Of a stretch of DNA of 12,746 bases, positions 6,270-12,720 are shown piece after piece; the stretch's first letter is position 1, and each line of letters begins with the position of its first letter. The DNA is taken from positions 1 through 12,746 of the forward strand of contig FR887734.1 in NCBI GenBank assembly GCA_000432735.1, written 5' to 3'. This DNA is from Bacteroides sp. CAG:443. Lineage in GTDB: Bacteria > Bacteroidota > Bacteroidia > Bacteroidales > Bacteroidaceae. The notes beneath the pieces are model-generated. The model did not search any database. It saw nothing but the letters and a program-made list of their open reading frames with translations, and was not told the origin of the DNA. The position numbers and the translations under genes were made by a program.

Positions 6270-7154
6270 ATGGAACTAAGACAACTAAAGTATTTCAAAG
6301 AAGCCTGCGAGCGACAGAATTTTTCGGAAGCTGCGCGTATGTTGCATATTTCCCAAAGTACGCTTTCACAGCAAATCAAGCAGTTGGAAGACGAACTGGA
6401 CGTACTACTCTTCGACCGTATAGGTAAACGTATCGTACCGACTGAAGCCGGACAGGCTTTTCTGCCTTATGCAATACGTGCCATACACGATGCCGAAGAC
6501 GGAAAACAGATTATCCGTGACTTGAAAGGAATTGAAACTGGAGTACTTCGTATAGGCGTAACGTATAGCATGAGCCCGCTCCTGATTGCAACGCTGGAAC
6601 TTTTCAACCAGGCTTATCCTAAAATAAAGGTGGAAGTAACCTTCTCAACATCCGAAAAGCTGTTGAAACGGCTGAATGGCAGCGGACCGGATTTCGTACT
6701 ATCCTTCAAGCCCGAAGACATAAAAGAAGAATTCGATACAATTCCACTTTTTTCTTCCCGGCTTCATTTTATTGTCCATCAGTCCCACCCGCTGGCGGGC
6801 CTGTCCTCCATTACGTTAAAACGCTTGTCGGAAACTCCTCTGATACTGCCTGAATGCGGATTTGCCACAAGAAAGAAAATAGAAGAATTATGTCAGACTC
6901 ATCATCTGAAATTAAATATCGGTGTAGAAATGGACGATGTGCATACTATTATCCATTCATTGAAAAACGGCCAGTGGGCTACGATTCTCACACAGGCCGC
7001 TGTCCGTGGAGAGGAAGATCTGGTACAAATTCCCATTCTTTGTAATGAACACTTAACTTCCCGAGGCTATCTATTCTGGCCACAAGGAAGTTATCGGAAA
7101 AAGTCTGCATTAGCTTTTGCCGATTTTCTATTGAAAATAACAGGGAGCAGGTAA
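6270..7154 (+). CDS. LysR-family transcriptional regulator, possible redox sensor
   Basis: A 294-residue LysR-type regulator of normal length. The N-terminal winged helix-turn-helix (residues 1-60) is canonical: MELRQLKYFKEACERQNFSE, then AARMLHISQSTLSQQIKQLE, then LLFDRIGKRIVPTEAGQAFL. Residues about 90-290 are the two-lobed effector domain (GVLRIGVTYSMSPLLIATLE). C196 and C208 lie in the segment LILPECGFATRKKIEELC. Aligned by eye on the conserved Gly, C208 falls on the position of E. coli OxyR C208, while C196 is three residues before the OxyR C199 position. This is not the usual Bacteroides OxyR, whose N-terminus differs, but it may sense redox state. It is divergent from the flavodoxin-catalase operon, the classic LysR arrangement, so control of that operon is a reasonable inference. 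No effector is known. Confidence 0.9.
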   Translation: MELRQLKYFKEACERQNFSEAARMLHISQSTLSQQIKQLEDELDVLLFDRIGKRIVPTEAGQAFLPYAIRAIHDAEDGKQIIRDLKGIETGVLRIGVTYSMSPLLIATLELFNQAYPKIKVEVTFSTSEKLLKRLNGSGPDFVLSFKPEDIKEEFDTIPLFSSRLHFIVHQSHPLAGLSSITLKRLSETPLILPECGFATRKKIEELCQTHHLKLNIGVEMDDVHTIIHSLKNGQWATILTQAAVRGEEDLVQIPILCNEHLTSRGYLFWPQGSYRKKSALAFADFLLKITGSR

Positions 7155-7217
7155 CAATCCAATAATACAACGTAAAAGTTTTATATTCTAACAAATCGGC
7201 ATATCACGATTCCCCAA

Positions 7218-7273
7218 TAAAACAAAAATCCCGACAAAGTCAAGGAAGATATAACCACCTCAACTTGTCGGGA
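7218..7273 (-). terminator. terminator after the DUF4293 gene
   Basis: TCCCGACAA (7229-7237) and TTGTCGGGA (7265-7273) form a perfect nine-base stem with a 27-base loop. On the minus strand it is followed by a T-rich run (complement of AATAAAACAAAAA, 7218-7228), 29 bases after the DUF4293 stop. No T-run follows on the plus strand, so it serves mainly the minus-strand operon rather than the LysR gene. Confidence 0.75.
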
Positions 7274-7301
7274 AATATAAGTATATTCCTAAATTACTAT
7301 C

Positions 7302-7751
7302 TTAGCGTAAACGTTCGTACGCCTTTACCAACATTTCATCTTTTCCGATAGCACGGATAGCAAGCCAATTCAATATGATTGAAATCAGAGGAAGGCAAAG
7401 AGTCCATGCCGGGGTAAAACTTCCGCAATCTTTCAATGTTCCCCAGACGAATGTTGCCAAAGTAACATAATAACCAATCAGCACAATGCTACTGAAAAGA
7501 GTCAGACGAATTTGCAACATACGTTTTTTATAAAGGAAAATCGTAACAAGTGCAACGATTGCCACTACCATAAGAATAGCAAACAAAGCCCAAGGCGCAT
7601 AGTTCACACTCCCATCCGGTGCCATCACCGCAAGATTTGTCATGTCAGAAACACTAGTCTCTGTATAAAAATAACCGACAGGGAAAGACATCATTACCAC
7701 CATAAGAATGGCGACGATAAGTAAATAAACTGTCTGAATACGTTGTATCAT
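7302..7751 (-). CDS. DUF4293 four-helix membrane protein
   Basis: A 149-residue inner-membrane protein of unknown function, typical of Bacteroidota. It begins with the family's usual MIQRIQTVYLLIVAILMVVM and has four hydrophobic segments near residues 6-26, 54-74, 82-104 and 115-135, with a short extracytoplasmic loop after the first (residues 27-52) and a positively charged end (KAYERLR). It is the last gene of the bamD-omega cluster, but a strong terminator (7781-7855) stands between it and the omega gene, so it is expressed either by read-through or from a promoter of its own; only a weak TACCTTAA box (7765-7772) is visible. No catalytic motif is present and no reaction can be given. Confidence 0.9.
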   Translation of the reverse strand: MIQRIQTVYLLIVAILMVVMMSFPVGYFYTETSVSDMTNLAVMAPDGSVNYAPWALFAILMVVAIVALVTIFLYKKRMLQIRLTLFSSIVLIGYYVTLATFVWGTLKDCGSFTPAWTLCLPLISIILNWLAIRAIGKDEMLVKAYERLR

Positions 7752-7780
7752 AATAAATTATATTTTAAGGTAAAGAATAA

Positions 7781-7855
7781 ACAAAAAAAGAACACAGAAG
7801 CGCATTATCACAGATATGAAAATATTCTCTTAAAGCGAAATGCGTTTCTGTGTTC
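7781..7855 (-). terminator. strong terminator between the omega and DUF4293 genes
   Basis: GAACACAGAAGCGCATT (7790-7806) pairs with AATGCGTTTCTGTGTTC (7839-7855), 17 bases with one mismatch, loop 32 bases. On the minus strand it is followed by seven Ts (complement of 7783-7789). It begins 14 bases after the omega-subunit stop, so most transcripts from bamD should end here, before the DUF4293 gene. Confidence 0.8.
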
Positions 7856-7868
7856 AACCAATATAGCC

Positions 7869-8204
7869 TTATTGTAGTTTTTCTTTTTCCTTAGCAGGAT
7901 TTCTGTAATACACCTTACCTTCTATGTATTCCTGAGTGGCAATCAAAGTAGGTTTCGGCAATTTTTCATAATAACGCGAAATTTCAATCTGCTCTCTGTT
8001 TTCGAATACTTCTTCCAGATTGTCGTTATAAGAAGCAAATTCTTGCAATTTCTTTGACAAGTCATTCTTCATTTCTACCGCGATCTGGTTCGCACGTTTA
8101 CCGATGATTGCAACTGTTTCGTAGATGTTACCAGTATCTTCACACAGTTCCATCAAGTTACGCGTCACGGTATTGGTAGGAGCGTTTGTCTTTTTGTAAT
8201 CCAT
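7869..8204 (-). CDS. rpoZ: RNA polymerase omega subunit, Bacteroidota type
   Basis: A 111-residue protein of the Rpb6/omega superfamily, which helps assemble and stabilise the beta-prime subunit of RNA polymerase. The start MDYKKTNAPTNTVTRNLMEL is that of Bacteroides omega proteins. The region IYETVAIIGKRANQIAVEMK (residues 27-46) is the helical core that carries the conserved ARRANQ-like signature of omega, here KRANQIA. The C-terminal half is charged and ends in a lysine- and glutamate-rich tail (NPAKEKEKLQ), longer than the minimal E. coli domain. It begins 27 bases after the bamD stop and is probably co-transcribed with it. Identification rests on core motif, size and its place beside bamD, a conserved arrangement in the phylum. 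Confidence 0.85.
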   Translation of the reverse strand: MDYKKTNAPTNTVTRNLMELCEDTGNIYETVAIIGKRANQIAVEMKNDLSKKLQEFASYNDNLEEVFENREQIEISRYYEKLPKPTLIATQEYIEGKVYYRNPAKEKEKLQ

Positions 8205-8231
8205 AATTCTTTATTTAATTATAAACCTTGA

Positions 8232-9065
8232 TTAATTCTCGTCTTTCACAAACTTACTTGCATCCTTAAATATCTGTTCCACCTCGTTTTTGTATTTACT
8301 TTCGGGGAATTCATTTATAAATGCATAATATTCATCAATAGTTTCACGCATACGGTCTTCCTTCTTCTCCGGCACACTTTCTTTTGCCATATCGTACTTC
8401 GCACGTAAAATCAGGATAGAAAGATCTTCACGTTTCTTGGTGTAAGGATACTCACGCAGGATATTCTGTGCAGTAACCACAGCAGCCAGGTAGTTATTAC
8501 CCGTACTACTATATACAGTATTACCGGTATACGAACCCAGGTCGTAATACAATTTGGCTGACAGGTATTCCTTTTCAACTAATTTATCCTGTAGCTCAAA
8601 AATCATATTCTGTGCAATTTCCTTACGCTCGCTCTGGGGAAAATACTCCATAAACATTTGTAATTCCTCAATAGCCTTATAAGTACTGCTCTGGTCCAGA
8701 CGCGGTTCCGGAGTATCCAGATACAAGGCTTTTCCGCTATAGAAACGGGCTAGCTCGGTGTAAGTTCCACGAGGGTAAGTCGTATAGTATGTATTGAAAT
8801 AATGAGAAGCAGTTACATAATCACCCTGATTATAATAAGTCATTGCCAGCATATACGCAGACTCTTCCGCATTGCTCGTTCCCTTCATGATCAAGGCCAG
8901 ATCTTCGAGAAGAGTAGCAGCTTTACTGTTTTGTCCCTTGGCAAAATAACTTTTTGCAGCTTCATATTTATATTCGTTGTCCGTGCATTTCAGCACTTTA
9001 TTGTACTCTCCGCATGAAGATAATACTCCAGCAGAAAGGATGGCCATAACGATGTACTTTTTCAT
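8232..9065 (-). CDS. bamD: outer membrane assembly lipoprotein BamD
   Basis: An essential lipoprotein of the BAM complex, which folds beta-barrel proteins into the outer membrane. I start it at 9065 (MKKYIVMAILSAGVLSSCGE, 277 residues) rather than three codons upstream, because the signal peptide then has the normal form with the lipidated Cys at position 18, and because the candidate -7 box at 9085-9092 leaves only a short leader. The mature part is helical with tetratricopeptide-like repeats: AKSYFAKGQNSKAATLLEDL, then AYMLAMTYYNQGDYVTASHY, then a third pair ending in FMEYFPQSERKEIAQ. The N-terminal GEYNKVLKCTDNEYKYEAA is characteristic of the Bacteroides members. Gene order bamD-rpoZ-DUF4293 and divergence from uvrB fit a housekeeping region. 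Confidence 0.92.
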   Translation of the reverse strand: MKKYIVMAILSAGVLSSCGEYNKVLKCTDNEYKYEAAKSYFAKGQNSKAATLLEDLALIMKGTSNAEESAYMLAMTYYNQGDYVTASHYFNTYYTTYPRGTYTELARFYSGKALYLDTPEPRLDQSSTYKAIEELQMFMEYFPQSERKEIAQNMIFELQDKLVEKEYLSAKLYYDLGSYTGNTVYSSTGNNYLAAVVTAQNILREYPYTKKREDLSILILRAKYDMAKESVPEKKEDRMRETIDEYYAFINEFPESKYKNEVEQIFKDASKFVKDEN

Positions 9066-9084
9066 GTTTATCAATATAGATGCG

Positions 9085-9116
9085 CAAAATTACGCTTTTC
9101 CGACGAATAATGCAAT
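9085..9116 (-). promoter_or_regulatory. probable promoter of the bamD operon
   Basis: On the minus strand TAATTTTG (9085-9092) matches TAnnTTTG, with ATTG (9113-9116), one base off the -33 TTTG, 20 bases upstream. Transcription would begin about 13 bases before the chosen bamD start at 9065. The divergent uvrB start is only 142 bases away, so the two promoters share this short region. Confidence 0.5.
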
Positions 9117-9206
9117 AACTCAATGTTTTTTAATACAAAATTCACACTCCTGCACCATCAGACGAAAATAATGTGTATTTTTACACTTCATTAAAATACT
9201 TGTATA

Positions 9207-11234
9207 ATGAATTTTGAACTTGTATCAGACTATCAGCCTACAGGCGACCAGCCGGAAGCTATCGCACAATTGACGGAGGGTGTCAAAGCGGGAGTACCGG
9301 CACAGACACTATTGGGGGTAACAGGCTCCGGCAAGACATTTACAATAGCCAATGTGGTGAAGAACATCAACAAGCCGACTTTGATATTAAGCCATAACAA
9401 GACATTGGCCGCACAATTATACGGGGAATTCAAGAGCTTCTTTCCACACAATGCCGTAGAATATTATGTATCATATTACGACTACTACCAGCCGGAAGCA
9501 TATTTGCCTTCTACGGATACTTATATAGAAAAGGACCTTGCCATCAATGAGGAAATAGACAAGTTACGACTGGCTGCTACATCGGCCTTGCTTTCCGGAC
9601 GAAACGATGTCATTGTCGTGTCATCCGTATCGTGTATCTACGGTATGGGAAATCCCGCCGATTTTTATAATAACGTTATAGACATTAAAAAAGGAAAGCT
9701 GCTGGACCGAAATGTTTTTCTGCGCCGGCTGGTAGATAGCTTGTATGTACGCAATGATATAGAGTTGAACCGAGGCAATTTCCGTGTTAAAGGAGATACC
9801 GTCGATATCTATCTTGCCTATACTGATAACCTGCTGCGCGTTATGTTTTGGGATGACGAAATTGATGCCATCGAAGAGATAGACCCGGTTTCAGGACATC
9901 GTATAGGAAGTTTCGATGAATATAAAATATACCCCGCCAATCTGTTCATGACAACGAAGGAAAGCACTTTGAGGGCCATCCATCAGATAGAAGACGATCT
10001 GACCAAACAAGTTGCCTTTTTTGAGGAACAAGGTAAACCTTATGAAGCTAAACGACTATACGAACGCGTGACCTATGATATGGAAATGCTTCGGGAGCTG
10101 GGACATTGTTCCGGCATCGAAAACTATTCGCGTTACTTCGATGGACGGGAGCCGGGGAGCCGTCCTTACTGTCTGCTGGACTTCTTTCCCAAAGATTTTC
10201 TGATTGTCATTGACGAAAGTCACGTAAGTGTTCCCCAGATACGTGCCATGTATGGCGGTGACCGTGCCCGTAAAGAGAATCTGGTGGAATACGGATTCCG
10301 ATTGCCTGCTGCCATGGATAACCGTCCTTTGAAGTTCGAAGAATTTCAGGAACTGGCCAAGCAGGTGATTTATGTAAGCGCTACTCCGGCAGACTACGAA
10401 CTGATACAAAGCGAAGGGGTTGTTGTTGAACAAGTCATCCGCCCGACTGGACTGCTGGATCCGGTCATTGAAGTACGTCCCAGCATGAATCAGGTAGACG
10501 ATTTAATGGAAGAAATCCAGCAACGCATCGAACGTGAAGAGCGTGTTCTTGTCACCACGCTGACCAAACGCATGGCAGAAGAATTAACTGATTACCTGCT
10601 TCGCCACAACATACGCTGCACTTATATTCACAGTGAAGTAGAAACATTGGAACGAGTACGTATCATGGAAGATCTGCGACAAGGCGTTTATGATGTACTC
10701 ATTGGAGTCAACTTGTTGCGTGAGGGACTGGATTTGCCAGAAGTTTCACTGGTCGCCATTCTGGATGCCGATAAAGAAGGCTTTCTCCGCTCCCATCGTT
10801 CACTCACACAGACAGCCGGACGTGCTGCCCGCAACGTAAACGGGAAAGTCATCATGTATGCCGACAAGATAACAGACAGCATGAAGCAGACCATCGATGA
10901 AACAAACCGCCGACGGGAAAAGCAGCTGGCCTACAATGAAGCTCATGGCATTACTCCCCAACAAATTAAGAAAGCCAGAAACAATGTATTACTGGATAGT
11001 ACAGGAGATTCCAATGCAGCAAAACAACCCAAGGCCTATACAGACAACCCGGAACAAATGCACGCAGCAGCCGATCCAATTGTGCAATATATGTCTAAAG
11101 AGCAATTGCAAAAAAGCATGGAACGTACACGCAAGCTCATGCAGGAAGCGGCCAAGAAACTCAACTTTATCGAAGCTGCCCAATACAGAGATGAACTGCT
11201 CCGGCTTGAAGATCTGTTAAAAAACAAATCTTGA
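9207..11234 (+). CDS. uvrB: UvrABC excinuclease subunit B
   Basis: A 675-residue nucleotide-excision-repair helicase that receives damaged DNA from UvrA, verifies the lesion and recruits UvrC. Walker A is GVTGSGKT (37-44). The beta-hairpin that inserts between the strands is SYYDYYQPEAYLPSTDTYIE (89-108), the Walker B DESH is at 336-339 (FLIVIDESHVS), and motif VI is QTAGRAARN (535-543). The C-terminal UVR motif that binds UvrC lies near residues 630-670 (SMERTRKLMQEAAKKLNFIE and AAQYRDELLRLEDLL). Start and length are normal. It is divergent from bamD; a near-consensus TATTTTTA at 9176-9183 may be its -7 box. The stop is TGA, and an altered copy of the last bases of the gene recurs 69 bases downstream. 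Confidence 0.97.
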   Translation: MNFELVSDYQPTGDQPEAIAQLTEGVKAGVPAQTLLGVTGSGKTFTIANVVKNINKPTLILSHNKTLAAQLYGEFKSFFPHNAVEYYVSYYDYYQPEAYLPSTDTYIEKDLAINEEIDKLRLAATSALLSGRNDVIVVSSVSCIYGMGNPADFYNNVIDIKKGKLLDRNVFLRRLVDSLYVRNDIELNRGNFRVKGDTVDIYLAYTDNLLRVMFWDDEIDAIEEIDPVSGHRIGSFDEYKIYPANLFMTTKESTLRAIHQIEDDLTKQVAFFEEQGKPYEAKRLYERVTYDMEMLRELGHCSGIENYSRYFDGREPGSRPYCLLDFFPKDFLIVIDESHVSVPQIRAMYGGDRARKENLVEYGFRLPAAMDNRPLKFEEFQELAKQVIYVSATPADYELIQSEGVVVEQVIRPTGLLDPVIEVRPSMNQVDDLMEEIQQRIEREERVLVTTLTKRMAEELTDYLLRHNIRCTYIHSEVETLERVRIMEDLRQGVYDVLIGVNLLREGLDLPEVSLVAILDADKEGFLRSHRSLTQTAGRAARNVNGKVIMYADKITDSMKQTIDETNRRREKQLAYNEAHGITPQQIKKARNNVLLDSTGDSNAAKQPKAYTDNPEQMHAAADPIVQYMSKEQLQKSMERTRKLMQEAAKKLNFIEAAQYRDELLRLEDLLKNKS

Positions 11235-11313
11235 GTCCGATGTTAATTGTTACACTTTCCTGCTTCTTTGTCTGTTCGTTTTGTAAAAAAAAACAAATCT
11301 TGAATTTGATGTT
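11219..11313. repeat. 26-base direct repeat spanning the uvrB stop codon
   Basis: The bases at 11219-11244, covering the last uvrB codons, its TGA and ten bases beyond, recur at 11288-11313 with 23 of 26 identical. The shared core is AAAAAACAAATCTTGA, and a second shared block is GATGTT. The three differences are all transitions (G/A, C/T, C/T). The copies are 69 bases apart. It looks like a duplicated gene end, or a scar of recombination that replaced part of the gene. Confidence 0.65.
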
Positions 11314-11371
11314 TAGAACATGAAATAGATTCTGAAGAAAGAATAAGATTAAAATTTCGTAAGTATTCGAA

Positions 11372-11420
11372 GCAAACAAGAGCTGTACCATATAAACCGA
11401 TAGGTACAGCTCCTGTTTGC
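11372..11420. repeat. 18-base hairpin downstream of uvrB
   Basis: GCAAACAAGAGCTGTACC (11372-11389) pairs with GGTACAGCTCCTGTTTGC (11403-11420) with one mismatch and a 13-base loop, a very stable stem. It lies 137 bases after the uvrB stop. Neither strand has a good T-run directly after the stem, so it may stabilise the uvrB mRNA end, or terminate by other means, rather than act as a standard Rho-independent terminator. Confidence 0.65.
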
Positions 11421-11429
11421 TAAAAGACA

Positions 11430-11489
11430 AAAACAAATCACCCCGGACAAGGCAGATGCTTCATAAAAGCACTCGCTCTCATCCGGGGT
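11430..11489 (-). terminator. terminator of the small secreted-protein gene
   Basis: ACCCCGGA (11440-11447) and TCCGGGGT (11482-11489) form a perfect eight-base stem. On the minus strand it is followed by a T-rich stretch (complement of AAAAACAAATC, 11429-11439). It begins 25 bases after the stop at 11515. The 34-base loop contains a smaller possible stem (GCTT/AAGC). Confidence 0.65.
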
Positions 11490-11514
11490 AATTTCTATAT
11501 ACCGCTATGTATTA

Positions 11515-11880
11515 TTATTTCTGAATATCAATACCTTTGTTGCGTAATGTCATTGCCATCAGACGCAGATAATCGCTGTACTGCTTCTCAGTCAATGTAT
11601 TTTTCATCAGCTTCAAATTACCGTAAACAGCATTACGAACTTTCTGATCACTGTTTTTCTTTGAGCTGTTAGCTACTTTCATCTGTTCCTGGAAATAGTC
11701 ACAAATGTTAGCTACTTCTTCATGCTGCTGAGAAGAAAGTTTCAGATACTGTGTCAATTTTGCTTTGTTAATAGCTCCATCCCATTTTTCAGTAACCTTA
11801 ATTGTATCATTTGCACCGTTAGCAAATACAGAAACTGAAAACGTCAATGCCGCTACTAATGTAAATCCTAATTTTCTCAT
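11515..11880 (-). CDS. small secreted protein, Spy/CpxP-like (LTxxQ) candidate
   Basis: A 121-residue protein with a clear Sec signal peptide (MRKLGFTLVAALTFSVSVFA, cleaved after residue 20, no lipobox), so the mature form is periplasmic, about 100 residues, and rich in Lys and Gln. It appears all-helical with two LTxxQ-like motifs: LSSQQ at 48-52 (LKLSSQQHEEVANICDYF) and LTEKQ at 96-100 (LTEKQYSDYLRLM). Such paired motifs mark the Spy/CpxP family of periplasmic chaperones and envelope-stress proteins, so I suggest that relationship; it is an inference from pattern, not a confirmed family. It stands alone on its strand with its own promoter (11976-12008) and terminator (11430-11489), and a leader of about 90 bases. 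One Cys at 60 is unpaired. Confidence 0.7.
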   Translation of the reverse strand: MRKLGFTLVAALTFSVSVFANGANDTIKVTEKWDGAINKAKLTQYLKLSSQQHEEVANICDYFQEQMKVANSSKKNSDQKVRNAVYGNLKLMKNTLTEKQYSDYLRLMAMTLRNKGIDIQK

Positions 11881-11975
11881 AATACCTAATTTTAATGTTA
11901 CCTAAAAACTTGTTACCTTAAATTACTTATACTTATTAAACCTAGTCTAGCTTGAGCTCAATCTTTTTACCGCAA

Positions 11976-12008
11976 CAAAGGTAAAAAATATATTCTACAA
12001 CATACAAA
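11976..12008 (-). promoter_or_regulatory. consensus Bacteroides promoter of the secreted-protein gene
   Basis: On the minus strand TTTG (12005-12008) is followed 21 bases later by TACCTTTG (11976-11983), matching TTTG-n(19-21)-TAnnTTTG in full. Transcription should start near 11970, leaving a leader of about 90 bases. It is one of the two clearest promoters in the window. Confidence 0.8.
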
Positions 12009-12044
12009 TGAATCCCCTAAAAAATGCATTACACATATCATTTA

Positions 12045-12058
12045 TTGATATAAATCAA
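12045..12058. promoter_or_regulatory. perfect FNR/CRP-type box TTGATataaATCAA
   Basis: TTGAT and ATCAA, separated by four bases, match the E. coli FNR consensus TTGATnnnnATCAA at all ten fixed positions. The centre lies about 80 bases upstream of the predicted start of the secreted-protein transcript, and about 220 bases before that of the lipoprotein. Bacteroides has many CRP/FNR-family proteins, but their sites are poorly known, so the binder is inferred. Confidence 0.4.
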
Positions 12059-12233
12059 ACAAACAATATCAGAACAAGCTTTGATGTAACTCTTTTGTAA
12101 CACCAAGCCACCATTTCAATCAAATCGTTGACTTTTTGAAATACAACATGCAACAATATTATATACATAAGGCTTCCACCTCAGAGATTATTGCTAACTC
12201 ACAACAATATTTCCCCAAAAGAAACATCCTTAT

Positions 12234-12265
12234 TTTGGGCAACGTAAAAAAATATCCTACTTTTG
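12234..12265 (+). promoter_or_regulatory. consensus Bacteroides promoter of the PEGA-like lipoprotein gene
   Basis: TTTG (12234-12237) is followed 20 bases later by TACTTTTG (12258-12265), a full match to the Bacteroides consensus. Transcription would start near 12272, about 20 bases before the ATG at 12292, which decides that start over the ORF extension from 12136. Confidence 0.8.
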
Positions 12266-12291
12266 CATATAATAACCCCAAAATAGTTAAG

Positions 12292-12678
12292 ATGAAGAAA
12301 CATGTTATTTTATTGACGATGACAGTTACTCTATTCGGATTGTCATCATGTATGAGTATTTTCTCCAGTTCACAACAGCCCATAACCATTACAGGAGAAA
12401 ATGGAATCAAACTGTATGATGCAACAAATAATGTAAAACTTGCAGAAATCAAAGAAGGAGAATCTACCACAATCAGATTAAAGAAGAAACTTTCCGATAA
12501 AACTATTATAGCCAAGAAAGAAGGTTATAAAAACACTCCTTTTGTCATAGAATCGGCATTCAATGCAAAATCTTTGTGGAATATATTATTCTGGCCGGGT
12601 TTCCTGATTGATTTAGGCACAGGAAAAATCAACAAGTATGATCCGGTTATATATAATGTAGAAATGGAGAAAGAATAG
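12292..12678 (+). CDS. small lipoprotein with a PEGA-like domain
   Basis: A 128-residue protein starting at 12292, which has a good promoter just upstream and begins a lipoprotein signal peptide (MKKHVILLTMTVTLFGLSSC, lipobox LSSC, Cys 20). Residues about 30-85 are beta-rich and look like a PEGA-type surface or carbohydrate-associated fold (ITITGENGIKLYDATNNVKL, then EIKEGESTTIRLKKKLSDKT, then AKKEGYKN). The C-terminal segment (SLWNILFWPGFLIDLGTGKI, then NKYDP) is a hydrophobic patch plus NKYDP, seen at the end of many small bacterial lipoproteins of this kind. Probably anchored in the outer or inner membrane facing the periplasm. Function unknown; the PEGA assignment is by pattern. It is transcribed alone and followed by a hairpin at the window end. 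Confidence 0.75.
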   Translation: MKKHVILLTMTVTLFGLSSCMSIFSSSQQPITITGENGIKLYDATNNVKLAEIKEGESTTIRLKKKLSDKTIIAKKEGYKNTPFVIESAFNAKSLWNILFWPGFLIDLGTGKINKYDPVIYNVEMEKE

Positions 12679-12720
12679 ACAAAACAAATCAAAACAAGTA
12701 GAAATAGACAAATAATTAAA

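Larger units (their letters stand above)
11881..12291. other. divergent intergenic region with two promoters and an FNR-type box
   Basis: This 411-base region separates the small secreted-protein gene (minus) and the PEGA-like lipoprotein gene (plus). It contains the two promoters listed separately, the palindrome TTGAGCTCAA (11952-11961) in the leader of the minus-strand gene, and the box TTGAT-n4-ATCAA at 12045-12058. A frame open from 12136 runs into the lipoprotein gene but lies upstream of, and across, the promoter, so it is unlikely to be translated. Confidence 0.6.

Noticed and set aside
6270..7154. Annotation of the LysR gene as oxyR
   Set aside because: The N-terminus lacks the usual Bacteroides OxyR start, and only one of its two cysteines aligns with the OxyR redox pair. 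Kept as a generic LysR regulator.
9176..9183. TATTTTTA as the uvrB -7 box
   Set aside because: One base off the consensus and no TTTG at the -33 distance, so mentioned only within the gene entry.
12136..12291. Longer start for the PEGA-like lipoprotein
   Set aside because: The extension spans a full-consensus promoter and would bury the lipoprotein signal peptide inside the protein.
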